Assembly: GCA_022885665.1 (NCBI GenBank)
Contig: JAGQDJ010000202.1
Coordinates: forward strand, 1,426,001-1,490,000
DNA length: 64,000 nucleotides
From: Triops longicaudatus
Lineage: Eukaryota > Arthropoda > Branchiopoda > Notostraca > Triopsidae
Reading direction: 5' to 3'
The notes below the pieces were generated by a model. It had not been told where the DNA came from, ran no database searches, and worked only from the letters and a program-made list of their open reading frames with translations. Made by a program: the position numbers and the translations under genes. Positions 22,915-35,800 of this stretch are shown here, one piece after another (the first letter of the stretch is position 1; each line of letters begins with the position of its first letter).

Positions 22915-23994
22915 ATGGTGTTTGGACTTACTTTCCCTAAAAGCCTGAAATTTCTGAAGGTACTTGTGCTGTGTTTCATTATCATTGGCTGCTACGTGGG
23001 ACTGAATGGAATCCGGTATCTCTACCGATCACAGCAAACCCTTAAGTTGGACGCTCCCGAGCGAGTTTTGCAAGAGTACTGGGACGATGTGCAAACCACG
23101 CTAGTACCAGTTGATGCGAAAAACTTTGATGGGTTTGACAACCGAGGGCCAGGGTTTGACGAGTATATTGTACCGAACATCGTGCACTACATTCGTTTCA
23201 ATTCGCCCAATTTCACATTTGTAGAAGTAGTGTGCTTAAAATCGGCATATTACCAAATCAAACCAGACTATTTTTACATCCATAGTACTCATTCCGAATT
23301 CGGTGGGTACTACTGGAATAAATTAAAAGAAATTCCAGATCTGATGAAAAGAATCAAGATTCTGCCCATCAAGCCCCAAATTAGCGTGTTTGGTCAGCCG
23401 TTCTCACGCGACTGGCACCTATGGCACGCGTCAGATGTGGCGCGCATCAAGACACTCATGAAATATGGTGGAATCTTCCTCGACAATGACGTATACGTTG
23501 TCAAAAATTTGCACAAGTACCGGCGCTACGAAATGGTTTTTGGTTGGGAGAACGTGTACTTTGCTCCGCAAATTCTTATAGCTCACAAAAACGCCCGTTT
23601 TCTCAGAGAGTGGCTCAAAGGGTACCGGGAGTACAAGCCACAAGGTTGGGTATGGAACACGTGTATTAAACCCACCAGGGATATCCTCCCATACCATCCT
23701 GAGTACGTGCGCATTGCTTATGACGTTTTCCACGCCAAATGGCAAGAAGTGGCGTTTCAGTTATACCGACAGTATTGGCCCGGATGGCGCAACGTTGAAG
23801 CTATCCATATTCTCTACAATCATCGGCCGGATTGGGAAAACTACATAAGACACAACGTATTCACCGAGTCTAATATACACAGCTATCCGCACACATGGAG
23901 AGAAATGGCTTTAGACGTCTATTACAACACTTCTATTTCTACAGTCACACCCCCTCCACTCATCAAATCCTCCCCACTTCCTCTAGTGACGTAA
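22915..23994 (+). CDS. Golgi-type DxD glycosyltransferase, paralog 1 (intronless)
   Basis: 359 residues in one uninterrupted exon. A short cytosolic N-terminus and one membrane span (VLVLCFIIIGCYVG, residues about 20-35) indicate a type II membrane protein of the secretory pathway. The catalytic part begins near residue 80 with NIVHYIRFN. The metal/nucleotide-sugar motif is GGIFLDNDVYVV (about residues 180-192), with the Asp-Asn-Asp triplet as DxD; the upstream HASDVARIKTLMKYG is the usual partner. This layout fits the DxD sugar-binding group related to GT32 and alpha-1,4-glycosyltransferases (Gly_transf_sug). The acceptor cannot be told from sequence. It is one of three tandem same-strand paralogs and is most like the second. 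The C-terminus is a short low-complexity Pro/Ser stretch. Confidence 0.85.
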   Translation: MVFGLTFPKSLKFLKVLVLCFIIIGCYVGLNGIRYLYRSQQTLKLDAPERVLQEYWDDVQTTLVPVDAKNFDGFDNRGPGFDEYIVPNIVHYIRFNSPNFTFVEVVCLKSAYYQIKPDYFYIHSTHSEFGGYYWNKLKEIPDLMKRIKILPIKPQISVFGQPFSRDWHLWHASDVARIKTLMKYGGIFLDNDVYVVKNLHKYRRYEMVFGWENVYFAPQILIAHKNARFLREWLKGYREYKPQGWVWNTCIKPTRDILPYHPEYVRIAYDVFHAKWQEVAFQLYRQYWPGWRNVEAIHILYNHRPDWENYIRHNVFTESNIHSYPHTWREMALDVYYNTSISTVTPPPLIKSSPLPLVT

Positions 23995-25810
23995 TTGTCT
24001 GTTAGTGGAAAACTGAATACAATGCTCAATGACTAAACAGCGATACTGTATGCGACAATAATGTCAAATTGTATATTGCTAGACTAAGACAATTCCTAAG
24101 GGGAGGGGGGAGCTCACCCCTCCACCAACGAATATTCATTATATAGTAGGAAATCCAGGAGAAATCTTAAGTGTCGTAAAATAAATTGTATTCTATTCTC
24201 CAACCCCCCAAACAAAAACTCTAGGTATCCTGTTGTTAGAATTGAGAGCGTGTTTAGCCTTTATGTACCTCTCGTTGAAAAAGGATCATTATACGTATAC
24301 TAATGAAAAGGGTAATGTCTGTTCCCTTGTTCCTCTTATCGTAAAGTGTAACTAGTTTTTGTGTTCCAAAACTGAGTACGTAAAACGCTAAAATCGTAAA
24401 ACTTAAATAGGTACATGTTTTTTATACCACTAAGAAACTGAAACGTCTGTTCAAGAGTTACACGGATGATTTACTGTTTCGTTCTTGTAATAGATATGGA
24501 AGATTAAAAAAAAAAAAAGATTCCTACACTACAGGAGGTAAGAAATAGCCCAAATATGCGATATAAAGGCTGATGCGACAAGTTAACAGCAAAGAGTACA
24601 ATTTAGTGCAATTTCGCTTACGTGGTTTTGACAATTCAGTCCTATTTTGATACCACATAGAAGCGTCAAGCGTAAAAACCCTCTTAATAATCGAAAGACT
24701 TCCTAAACCGTGACCACGGCACATTCAACTGCTGTTGCCTGTCAGGTGATGTATGAAAATAAATAATAACACAAGTACTATCCAAAAATACGACATTTTA
24801 CCAGAATATTCACTATTCATGTCAGACACCGCGCCGTGGATCAAGGAAAATTATAAACAAGAAAGCTACACGAGGTTTTATATACAGAAACGGTATAATT
24901 ATGCGCATGTTGTATTGAAGCAATATATCTATGTATGTGCAAGTGTGCTATATCCTACCAAGGGTGCACTTTTACTCTTGTTCCAAATTAGGCCAAGTTC
25001 ATGATGTTGCATTTTTCATGTGTCGGTTAATAACCATTTATCAACCTGCGCTTTCAAACAGTGCTTACAAGTCAACAGCATCCTTGGAAATTTTTATAAT
25101 CTCAGAAGGTTTTCTAACGAATGTCTAACGCTTATCGGAACACTTATCAGATGTAAACAAAATCAAAACTAGAGAGAATGAGGATACAGGAAATAATTTT
25201 TGGAACGACGCTCGGCAAGGGAAACTATTTCTACACGTCAGCACTAGCACGTGTGGCAATTTCCAGTCTGCTGGTAAAATAATCGTTGCTCTGCATCTCT
25301 CTACAGGGAAACGAAAAGATAAATACAAACCACAATTTCCTCGAAGTTCTTTTGAAGGCAGATCTGTAGCTCCTTACAGAGACTTTCTAAACAAGACTCT
25401 TCTGGGCTGAACCGTCTACTGGGGTGTGTGAGAAATATATATTAAAAATAGTTAAAAGGGACAATAGTGAATCACGTAACCTAGTGTGAAGTTTTCACTT
25501 TTCTCCTTCATCACCTTAATTGCGAAGGCGCTGCAAACGGGTTTTAAGAGCCAGCTTTTTGAAACGCGTACCGGAAGTAATCTGAGCACGTCTCGCGCAC
25601 ACCATAGAACTAACCTGACTAATTTGTCATTTTCTTATTCAATGGGTATCTTCAGCAGACGAAATGAGACCTACATTATTGCAGTTTATCCAATCTTCTG
25701 CCTGTGGTGATTCGAGATTGTCCCCTCGAATTAGCTGACGAGCACATGACGAAAGAGATAGCCACGCACAAGACTTTTTCGTAAAAATTTGTTAGCCAGT
25801 TAGGCACACA
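23995..25810. other. Intergenic between glycosyltransferases 1 and 2
   Basis: No gene recognised. A segment at about 24090-24230 with G-rich and C-rich edges (CCTAAGGGGAGGGG, CCCCCCAAAC) resembles the other small MITEs here but lacks a clean inverted repeat or target duplication. Confidence 0.4.
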
Positions 25811-25817
25811 ATGGACA

Positions 25818-25824
25818 TATAAAA
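25818..25824 (+). promoter_or_regulatory. Candidate TATA box of the second glycosyltransferase
   Basis: TATAAAA about 100 bp before the ATG at 25926, leaving room for a 70-base 5' UTR. The paralog upstream has the same element. Confidence 0.5.
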
Positions 25825-25925
25825 CTCCTGCATTAGTTAGCAACCTTATCTTTGCCTATTAGTAGGGCAAGTGTAAGACAGCTGCCCGGCTCTCACAACT
25901 TTCTAAGGAATCCTCGTCGTATTCC

Positions 25926-27041
25926 ATGGCGTGCCTTCGGGCCATAATGTCGTGCCGGTTCATTTTTAGGCCCAAACTTGTAAAACTTTTATGGCTCGTC
26001 GCGTGGTGTTCTGCAATTATTGGTGTTTACAGGGGTATTTACGAACTGCGTCACAAGTACAGAATTCGTCAAACCTTGTGCTTAGGGTCGACCGCCCAAG
26101 TATTAGAAGAGTACCTGGACGATGTGAATTCTACCTTAATACCAGGCGGTGCTCGCAATTTTGACGACTTCGACAATCGTGGACCTGGTTTCAACGAATA
26201 CATTGTGCCCAATATAGTTCATTACATTCGTTTCAATTCACCCAATTTTACTTTTGTTGAAGTGGTGTGTTTCAAATCAGCGTATTACCAGATCAAGCCA
26301 GATTTTTTTTACATTCACAGTACTCATTCTGAATTTGGGGGATATTACTGGGAAAAACTCAAAGAGATTCCCGATTTAATGAAGAGGATCAAAATTTTGC
26401 CCATCAAACCCCAACGGACCGTGTTTGGCCAGCCCCTTTCCCGAGATTGGCACCTATGGCACGCGTCAGATGTCGCGAGGATCAAGACGCTCATCAAATA
26501 CGGCGGGATTTTCTTAGACAATGACGTGTACGTCGTTAAAAATTTGCACAAGTACCGGCGCTATGAAATGGTCTTTGGTTGGGAGAACGTGTATTTTGCT
26601 CCGCAAATTCTTATAGCTCACAAAGACGCCCGTTTCCTCAGAGAATGGCTCAAAGGGTACAGGGAGTACAAGCCCGACGGCTGGGTCTGGAATACCTGCA
26701 TTGTACCCACCAGGGACATCCTACCCTACCACCCTGAGTACGTACACATCGCTTATGACGTCTTCCATGCCAAGTGGCAAGAAGTAGCCTTTCAGCTCTA
26801 TCGGGGTACGTGGCCAGGGTGGCGCAACGTAGAAGCAATTCATATTCTGTATAACCACCGTCCCGACTGGGAAAATTACTTTCAACATAACGTATTCACC
26901 GAGGCTAATATCCATAGCTATCCTCACACGTGGCGAGAAATGGCACTAGATGTGTATTATAACACTTCTATATCAACTGCAACCCCACCACCCCTTACCA
27001 ACTTGTCCACTGTCTCTATTACCCGTCCGACAGGAAAATAA
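25926..27041 (+). CDS. Golgi-type DxD glycosyltransferase, paralog 2 (intronless)
   Basis: 371 residues, one exon, type II membrane layout (span near LWLVAWCSAIIGVYRGIY). From residue about 85 onward it is nearly the same protein as the first paralog: NIVHYIRFN, HASDVARIKTLIKYGG and LDNDVYVV are all kept. The N-terminal 80 residues and the last 20 differ much more. Nucleotide similarity across the catalytic part is also high, including shared synonymous sites, so duplication is recent or the copies are being homogenised. An upstream in-frame Met at residue 8 (IMSCRF) is an alternative start. Substrate is unknown. Confidence 0.85.
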   Translation: MACLRAIMSCRFIFRPKLVKLLWLVAWCSAIIGVYRGIYELRHKYRIRQTLCLGSTAQVLEEYLDDVNSTLIPGGARNFDDFDNRGPGFNEYIVPNIVHYIRFNSPNFTFVEVVCFKSAYYQIKPDFFYIHSTHSEFGGYYWEKLKEIPDLMKRIKILPIKPQRTVFGQPLSRDWHLWHASDVARIKTLIKYGGIFLDNDVYVVKNLHKYRRYEMVFGWENVYFAPQILIAHKDARFLREWLKGYREYKPDGWVWNTCIVPTRDILPYHPEYVHIAYDVFHAKWQEVAFQLYRGTWPGWRNVEAIHILYNHRPDWENYFQHNVFTEANIHSYPHTWREMALDVYYNTSISTATPPPLTNLSTVSITRPTGK

Positions 27042-27068
27042 AAACAGTTTTACCATTTTCTTCTTCGC

Positions 27069-27329
27069 CTAACAACGTAATACCTCAAAACCCACAATAG
27101 TTCGTTCCCCTCTTAAATAATAAATGCCCTTAGCATGTTGCGATGCTCTAAGACACGCGCTATATGCGGTCTTACCTTTCCACAGAAAGTCAATAAAGTT
27201 TTGCGTCCAGACGTGACCAACTCCCGTAAAGCTAACAAGTGTCCAGAGTTGTTTGGGTGGAAGGAAGGGTGCTATTCTACAATTGATTAGAAATTGGTAC
27301 ATTAGTAAAATGTAATTTAGACATTTCAC
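27069..27329 (-). pseudogene. Possible sulfotransferase fragment
   Basis: A minus-strand frame contains LWTLVSFTGVGHVWTQNFID, which resembles the PAPS-binding start of WSC-domain/carbohydrate sulfotransferases (consensus LVSFPxSGNTWxR). The Pro and the SGN of that loop are changed, no ATG with context precedes it, and the rest of a sulfotransferase domain is not found nearby. It is either a relic or chance similarity. Confidence 0.25.
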
Positions 27330-27925
27330 AATAGTGAAATGTCCAAATTTTACCTTTTCTTCTTTTCTAATAAAATATAAAAATTCGAATCAAGTCACAA
27401 CGCTTCTTCTAAAAATAACCTTAGGCTACAAAACCCCTTTGAAACACTGAAGCAACTCTAAGTCGTCAGTGCTGTCCTCACTCGTGGAGCTTCGGCGGTA
27501 CCGAAGCAAATCAACTTCAATGGTTCGTCGGTTTACCTAAAAGATATATACACATTTCCTAAACATGCGTCATCACGTACTGCAGACAGCCCCGTACGTT
27601 CAAATACCAAACGCTGCTCCTGACCACCCCTACCTCCTTACTCTAAACCTCCCAAGCAACCCCCTTCTTAGTTTCCGTCAGGCAGGTTTCCTCCGTTCGT
27701 ACAGTTCACATGTCGACGTAATCAGGAACGGACCCTAAAGCTGACACATCGAACGGAGATAAGACGAACGAAGCGGTTTTCACTATCAGTTCTCTTTCAT
27801 GGGTCCCAAACGGTGTTCGCGAAGCTTGGATGCTCTAGGTCACTGGCACCAATTTTACCTAGACTTGTGGTGGCGACACGCGAAAATATCAGACTAAAAA
27901 CTGGCTCTACGAGATCCGGGCAACC

Positions 27926-28963
27926 ATGCAGTTGCGGGGATTGAAAAATTGCTATTCCGTCAAACGCTGCAAGAAGCTATTAGGAAGTACTTTATTGCTC
28001 ATTAGTCTAACAGGAGTGTACGTGTATTACGATTATGGTTTAGCAGTGCCTCTACCGGAATCCAGCCAAATTTCAAGTGAGTGGGCGAGTGACGAATTCC
28101 ATTTGTTGCCTCGATCAGGAGCGCAGAATTTCACTGGCTTTGACAATCGACTGCCCCTAACTACGGGTAAATACCTAGTGCCGAACATTGTCCACTACAT
28201 TCGTTTTAACTCGCCCAATTTGTCTTTCACGGACGCGGTGTGTATCAAAACCGCGTACTACAACATTAATCCCGATGCCTTTTATATTCACACCAATACG
28301 CGCGAATTGGGTGGATATTACTGGGAAAAGCTGAAAGAAATACCTGAGCTATTCAAGAGAATCAAGATCCTGCCCGTGACGCTACCCCGGACCATTTTTG
28401 GCAAGCCATTTTCGCAAAAATATCATTTCTGGCACGCCTCGGATGTCACTCGTATCAAAATTCTTATGAAATACGGAGGAATTTATCTGGACAATGATGT
28501 ATACGTGGTACAGAACTTGCAAAAATACCGTCGGTATGAGATGGTCCTAGGCTGGGAGGCCAAGTACCTGGGTACGCAAGTGCTTTTCGCGCACCGGGAT
28601 GCGCGGTTTCTACGCAAGTGGTTAGAGTGTTATAAAGATTATCAGGGACGGCGCTGGATTTACAACGCTAGTGAAAAACCTTCCTACGAAGTTATACTAA
28701 AGGAACCGGAGCTGGTCCATGTCGTGTACGACAAGTTTGCAGCCAACTGGTTCCACCTCATCTTTCAATTGTATCAAACAAATTGGCCCGGCTGGCGGGA
28801 ACAGGAAACTATCCATTTGACTGTAAATCATCGTCGGGATTTCCAAAATTTCTTCAAATATGCCGCATTTGATGAAAATAACATTAAAGACTTCCCGTAC
28901 ACTTTCCGAGATATGGCCATGGCCGTGTATCCAAGGACGGATTCTGCGGTTACCGTGATATGA
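27926..28963 (+). CDS. Golgi-type DxD glycosyltransferase, paralog 3 (intronless)
   Basis: 345 residues, one exon, type II membrane layout (span LGSTLLLISLTGVYVYYDYG). It keeps NIVHYIRFN, HASDVTRIKILMKYGG and LDNDVYVV, but overall only about half of its residues match the two upstream paralogs, so it split off earlier. It has the same C-terminal block (NHRRDFQNFFK to FPYTFRDMAM) but ends soon after, without the Pro/Ser tail. All three genes are on the same strand over 6 kb, which suggests unequal crossing-over from an intronless ancestor. Confidence 0.85.
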   Translation: MQLRGLKNCYSVKRCKKLLGSTLLLISLTGVYVYYDYGLAVPLPESSQISSEWASDEFHLLPRSGAQNFTGFDNRLPLTTGKYLVPNIVHYIRFNSPNLSFTDAVCIKTAYYNINPDAFYIHTNTRELGGYYWEKLKEIPELFKRIKILPVTLPRTIFGKPFSQKYHFWHASDVTRIKILMKYGGIYLDNDVYVVQNLQKYRRYEMVLGWEAKYLGTQVLFAHRDARFLRKWLECYKDYQGRRWIYNASEKPSYEVILKEPELVHVVYDKFAANWFHLIFQLYQTNWPGWREQETIHLTVNHRRDFQNFFKYAAFDENNIKDFPYTFRDMAMAVYPRTDSAVTVI

Positions 28964-29828
28964 AAAATTCCGACGCGTTCCTGAGTTTCTGTCTCAGGAC
29001 GCAGACCCCAACTGAAAAGCCAAAACAAAACTCTTATATTGTAAGGACACTTGTTGAGGATTGTTGAAACTTCAGTGAATTCATACACACCGGCATTTAC
29101 AAAATGTAGCTCACTTTTAAAAAAGGAGAGCCAAAACTATCGATTTATTGTGTTGATTTACTGACACTTCGGACGGCTTTGCTTTCTGGAAGTTCTTTAG
29201 AGGAATTCGATGTTGGTTTAAAAAATGCTTCAGAACAAACAAAATGACTTTCTTCCAACTAGAAAGACTCTAAAAACTTCGCCTCCCACATCCAAAACTA
29301 CACAGCATACGGCAAATCACAGAAACAAAATAAAAGTTCGGAGCTATGACAAAGTAACTTGCGCCAAAATTATAAAAACTTAGCTGACAAAGTTGAAGAT
29401 AAAGGACACAATAAAAGAACGTGAACAATTAAAAATAGTTTTTTTTCTTTCCACTCTTCCCGAAAAATATTTTTACCATCTAGTCACATTCTAACCAACA
29501 ATTGGCACTATTATCTTTCTTTCCTTTTTTCCTAGCTTTGGTAGCAATTTTGGTTGAATTAAGCCACAAATAAAAGTGTCTTAGAATTCCACAATTTCCA
29601 AACTCCCCCAATTTGCAAAACTAATACATTTAACCCTAGAGTTCTCACGATTCTACAATTGGTTCTCCTAACATCACAGGCAATAAAGTGGTGGGCGGGA
29701 CGAAAGCACCGGATTTTTTCTTTTGTCTTTTTTAGCTTTCCCATGGACCGAATGGTCATATATTTAATGGCTCTTTCTATAAATATAACTACGAGATATC
29801 TCTTCCATACTATCTCGCTATAAAAAGT
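28964..29828. other. Intergenic between converging genes
   Basis: 3' flanks of the third glycosyltransferase (plus) and the first TRPM gene (minus). I see no gene and no clear repeat. Confidence 0.5.
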
Positions 29829-32800
29829 CTAAGTTTCTGTTTCTAACTCCTCCTCCGACGACGTATCGGCACCTACTACTACTCTAACCGAATCAGGCGA
29901 CGCTCTTCCACTGACGGAGGCAGAGGCTATGGACGACGCGGCTTGTTCAGGGAGTCTGAGACATTCAGCGGGATCTTCATTCGTGATTTGAGGTAAGGAT
30001 GCAGAAGGTGTTAGCGTCAAGGGCGACGGAATCACTGGTAAGTAAGATGCCTGGGTCAGACTATTCCAAGAGGCGGATCGTCGCTCCAGAGCGCCAGACC
30101 TGGGAATCAAGTAGGCTCCCGTCCTTCTTAAAAACTGCGCCGCATTGATGATATCTAAGGATGAATCCAGCAACGAATCGTGATCGTGGATAGAGGCGTT
30201 GCAGACATCTTCTAATGAAGCTTCCAAGTTTTCCGAGTCTCGATGCAGCCGACGTCGAATAACGTTCTCCATGAGCTTATAATCCTGGCCTTCTACTTGT
30301 CGTAAATGACGAGCTTCTTCTTCCACGCCTTGACGCTCTACTACCATAGCGGGGGCCGGAGTGGGCGGGACTGCCGACGAGGTTTTGCGGTGTCGGTACA
30401 GAGTTAGACACTCGTCAAAGTCTGAAGCTAAGCTTTTATGGAGCTCTAAGGGTTGTAGGGTTTTGGCCCCGCCCAGGGGGCGGTGAAACAGCGCTGGAGA
30501 AAGAGGTACTACGCCATGTGCACCTCCTATAGCAACCGGACAAGTTTCGCAATAAGACTCGGGACACGAGATCAAATGGGAGAGGTGTGGCTTCTTGGTT
30601 CCACCCTTCGGCGAAGACGGTAAAGCTTCGAAACTACCGGACAAGCGAGTAGCCCAGATATCCTCGGATTTTCCCACGGTTCCTGACCAATTGCGTTTTC
30701 GAGCCCCTTCACGTTCACCTCTCGGATTGCCGAACCGGAAACGCACCATTGCATGAGGATCACTAGCTCGTAATGTGTCAGCTCGATCAATTGTGATGGT
30801 TGGCACTAAAATAAAATAAAATACGCAACGTTACTAATGCTTTTTCGTACTATTCTTTATAACGGTATTTGCAATAATCTTCCCATTTAAGTCTATTTTA
30901 AAAGTTCGCTCAAAGTCACTTAAAAATGACTAAACACTACTTAACCATGTTTTACATACGTAGAAGAAAGACGCGTTCTCGAAGAGTTCACTGTTACAAA
31001 GTTTCAGGAAGTAAAGAAAATATTTGCTAAAATTCAAGATAAAATGTTTGTTAAAATTTTAGGTAAAACTATTTAAATTACAAATACATATTGGGCTATT
31101 TACTATAGCGTCGTGTAGTGAAAATTTGTTGACTAAAAATCTGTTACCGGAGTGTGGCTAATTTTTCAAAATGTATTCTTTTAACCTCATAAAAATTGGA
31201 TTATCGTGAATGGCGAAACTTCTATGAGCCCAGTCATACTGACTCTCGAACATTAACTAAGCTTTCAAAAAATATTTCCACACATTTTGATTTTTATGAC
31301 TTACCTTGATCAGAAACGCTTTCGTTTGAATTGCTGGTACCCTGGTTTTGTTCCACTGGGTCACAATCGTCTCCAATAGCATCGTCATCTGCCGACGCTT
31401 CGCTACTTCGCATCCGCGGATGTTGCCTGGACGACTTCCGTTGCAAGAGCGCCAAGTCTTCAATCATGAGTACTTGGGTCGTTTTTGCGTTAACTTCGTC
31501 CAGTAAGTCTTCACCTTCCCTTTCGATCGCAAAACTGCCCCTTTTATCTTTGAACGACGGCAAATTCTTATTAAATTCCGTCGAAGACACCGCATCGTCC
31601 ACCTCCTGACTTCCACCTACATCTTCTCCAAATGCCTCTCTTGCATTTCGCGAAATCCGTCTTCCGAGGATTTCCAGTCTCTCGGCAATAGTTTCTTTCT
31701 CGTCTTGGCTTGTTTTACGCGATACGGGCGGCCGCCCTTTCAACAATCGATGGATCATCGTCAAGGAATGCATTGTCTGTTCCGATATTTCTTCCAGGCG
31801 CACTAAGCGGTAATCTAACGCCTGCAACGCTGCGGTTTGGCTGGTCTCTTTCTGCCATACGTCTTCCAGCTTGGTTGCATGACTTTCTACACGTTCCTGA
31901 ACCAACCGCACGCGCTCTTCGGTAGAGTGCGAAACCCGCGCTTCCTTCTCGCGAGCCAAACCCTCCATGCATTCCTCTTCGAAGTCGTACAGCCTCTCTT
32001 GGTCATAAGGATTCAAAAACAGCTTTAAACCATGATCGTAGTGCTCGTGGAATCCTTTGAGCTTCCTGCGGCAGTACTGTATCAGCAGCCCAATATGGGA
32101 AAATATAATAAACGGCGGGGGCAGGGTGGGTTTTTGCTCGTATTCCATGACTACCGAAAAGCGTTGGTACTTCCAAATCAAGTGTGAAATGACGTTGGTT
32201 TTGAGGAAAATGGAATTGAAGACCGCAATGAGCAAGTTGAGTAGCAGGATGTTGGCCATGAGTAAAAACATGCACATGACCAAGGGATTGAGAAAACGAC
32301 CAGGGACGCATTCCAAATCGGTACCTTCACCACAAGGGGGATCGATGTCGTCCGCGAACAATTCTCCGTAGATCATAAAATAGGGCTGGAAGAAAATATT
32401 ACGCGCCAAGTACCAAGATGCGTCCTCGTTCGGGAAAAGCAAGGATTGACGGAAAACGCCGTAGGCCATGATGATGACGCCCAGTAGTGTGACGAAATAC
32501 AGCATATTTTTTACCATTTTGCCCATCATGGTGACCAACGGTCCGAGGAATTTGCTCACGCTCAAGATTTTAAGTATGCGGACGTACCAATAGATGATGT
32601 TCACGCAGAAAAAGACGCGGCCTGTTGACTGCGTCGAAGGATCTAGGCGCAACGCGAGTCCAATGAAGAATTCTCCCACGGCAACGGCATCGCAAACATT
32701 CCATAGATCGGCAGCCCACACAGCCAGTTTCTTACTGGCGGATACAGGTTGCGAAAAAACAATTTCGCGGACGTTTTCCACGCCGAGGGTCATGATGAAG

Positions 32801-35800
32801 GCGTAGACGTAGTATTCGTTCCAAGGAGGGTGAGGGAACATGCGGACTAAGACTGTGTAAGTGTAAATGGCGAGAAAGACGATGTAGGCAATAGAATGGG
32901 ACCAGAATTTAGTGATGGGGGCGTGGTAGAACTCATAGAGCTTCAGACGAATGCGCAACTGGCGTTTACGCTTGCGGGTTTGGTAAGGATACTCGCCCTG
33001 GTCGGTGAGGTTCACCAAGGGGTATTCTAACGGTTCCCCTCCGTCTCCCAACTCGGACGTCTTGATGGGTGGATTAACCTCGTCCAAGTACTTGTGCTCG
33101 GATTTGTGCATCAGAACAGGTGGCTGTAGAAGAAAAAAAAAAATATTACTTCACGCTCTGATAGATTCTAGTAAACAGAAAAACGATAAATGTTGCAAAC
33201 AAATTCTCTTCTTCCAAGCCTTATAACGAAATATACTAGTTTTCACATTTACAGCGAACTTTTGTCGGGTAAGAACACTTCTACGAGAAAAAAATATGTA
33301 CAAAAAAATCTACTTGGGTTTAAACTAGCATAGAACGAAGTCTTTGAAATCCAGACCCGGTGCACGTTTCACTGCATTCATTGCAACAATTAAATATTTT
33401 GTTATTATTTTTTAATTTTTTTTTTAAAAGGAAATATTTTAAATTGCCTACAGGAAACTGCGTAACTGACATTCCTTCACGATCCGCTCTTTCACGATTG
33501 TGTTACTACATAAACTAACATGACGGAATCACAGATTATTCGTTATTAAATTCGGTTCGTTATTTTAGAACCATGGCATTCAAGAGTTCGCATAGGTAAA
33601 TATTTTTCCGTAACCGAAACACGGACTGCAGCGTAATATTCGGCCGTAGCCAGGGGGGAGGTTAAGGTGTTAACCCCCCGAAATTTTTATTTTATAATGA
33701 TGAACATAGGCAAAACCCAAATGTCCGATAAAATTACATGTTGACCTTCACCCCCTCCTCCTCCCGAACCGAAATCCTGGCTACGGGCCTGATAATATTG
33801 TATTGTAAATTTTGAATATTTGTACTGAAGTTGTACAATCGTCATTATGCAAAATGTCATTATTCAAAATGTCAAATGTCATTTGTAGTCTACGGTATTT
33901 TGTGCATCTATCACGGGTTCTGCAAATAACGCATAATCGTGGCTAAAGTCTCATTAGGTCATATGATTCTTCCATGATTGCAGTACGACATTCTGAGGGC
34001 AAGCTAACAACACTTATCTCAGAGGAGCTTATCTCCGAGCTTGCCTAAATTTTCAAGTATTTGGTCACAAGTTTTGATTCACAACTGCAGTACGGTTCTT
34101 TTTGCTCATATCAGATGAACCGCAGGGTAGCCAGAAAAACCTGACTGCCAACACACAACTTCCGATTTATTTATCAGTTATGAAACGAAATATTGCGTTC
34201 AAAGCTCTGCGCAAATGGCTGTAAAACATTACGTAACGAAAACACGTGATTCCCTAATTGTAATGGGTTCGCAAAAACTTCATAATAATTTTTCTACACA
34301 AAGAATTAAACAGGCAAAATTACCGTATCTGCTTCTTCACGGTCTCCACGCCGGACTTCTTCTTCACACGACGAATCCGAGGAAGATGAAGACGTGGAAC
34401 GATCATCTTGGCTGCCCGATTTTTCTCGAATGCCTTGGACATCAAACAAGTGTTCTTCTTCCGTCTGGGGCATAAGTTGGAGTTCTTCTTTGGACTTGAA
34501 CTCGAGGTAGGCAATCAACGGTGGGAAAATGAGGGACAGAAGGACTTTGAGGTTGGTGGACCGTCGCGTGCGAAGACCGCCCATCCATAAATCGGCCAAA
34601 ATGAGTTGAGCGCAAGGGTGGGCCACCAGGGAACGATGCTGGCAAGCAAAAGCCAAGCCTAAACAGGTCTGGCCGCTCCAGTTGGTCAATTGGCAGGTAA
34701 GGAGCTGACCGGTCAAGTCATCATCTTGGCGGTAACAATAATCGATCAGTTCGAGAGCTTTGGTCTCGAATTCCGTGGCGCAGGCGCGGAGCTCGTTGTA
34801 AATTTCCACCTCAAGATCGTCTTCGGCAGCTTCGTGAGCCATGGCGCGGTACAAGTTACAGGCAACTAACGCTTTGGCTAAGGCTTCTTCGCCGTGAGAC
34901 CACATGAGAACGGCCATGGCAGTACGTTTGGTTAGCACTGACCACTGGAAAAGCTCGTTAAACGGGTAAGGGAAGACTATTTCTTGTTCTTGAGGTTCGT
35001 CGGTGGCTACCATGGAATCTGTGGTGTTGTTGAAGCGAAAAGCGCTGTTACTGTAGACTTTGAGCAATGTACCGTTCGAAACCGGATTTATGGATTTTTT
35101 GGCGATGCGATTGTACAGTACACGAAACTTGCGGCGAGTGTAGGCAGATCTAAAGAAACGTACAAAATCTTAAGCTCATTTAACCAAAACTTAAGAAGCG
35201 AATTAACAGTATCGTAGACAACACAGTAATAATAATAATAAAAAAATGACACAAAAAACTATCAGACGAAACGAAGCATGAAAATTACACGAACGCATTA
35301 AAAGTAAATAAAAAGGTGGTGAAACTTTAAAGGTACAGTCGAATTTAAAACGGAACTTAACAGCTAGTTAACGAAAAAAGAAGACGCTGAAGGCACCAAA
35401 AGTGTTTTTTTTTTTACCTATAGGCCCCTCCCATGAGTTTGTTGATCACCAGGCCGATGTCAATAAGGGTGTAAAGGTAATTTCTTGGCATATGGGGTCT
35501 GACATCACGGACGAGGTACCGGAGAGTATTGGCAGGTCCTTGTTTGCTGTTATACAGTTCTTCGAGCCGTGGGATACTGAGGAATTGCGTCATAGTGACA
35601 CCTTGTTCCAGTAATAACTGGACAAATTCGACGCGATTCTTTACCAACGCTTCCATCATGGCTTCATCCAACGCTCCCTCGGGCCATTCTTGGCCGTAGA
35701 CGAAGATTTCAGAGCGGGCCATGTCGACTCGATTCCAAGCTAAGGCCAAACTCAGCTGCTCGGGAGCCGACAAGTGTTGAGAACGGAACAGAGCTGATAA

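Noticed and set aside
24090..24230. Fifth hAT-type MITE
   Set aside because: G-rich and C-rich edges resemble the others, but no inverted ends or 8-bp duplication could be aligned.
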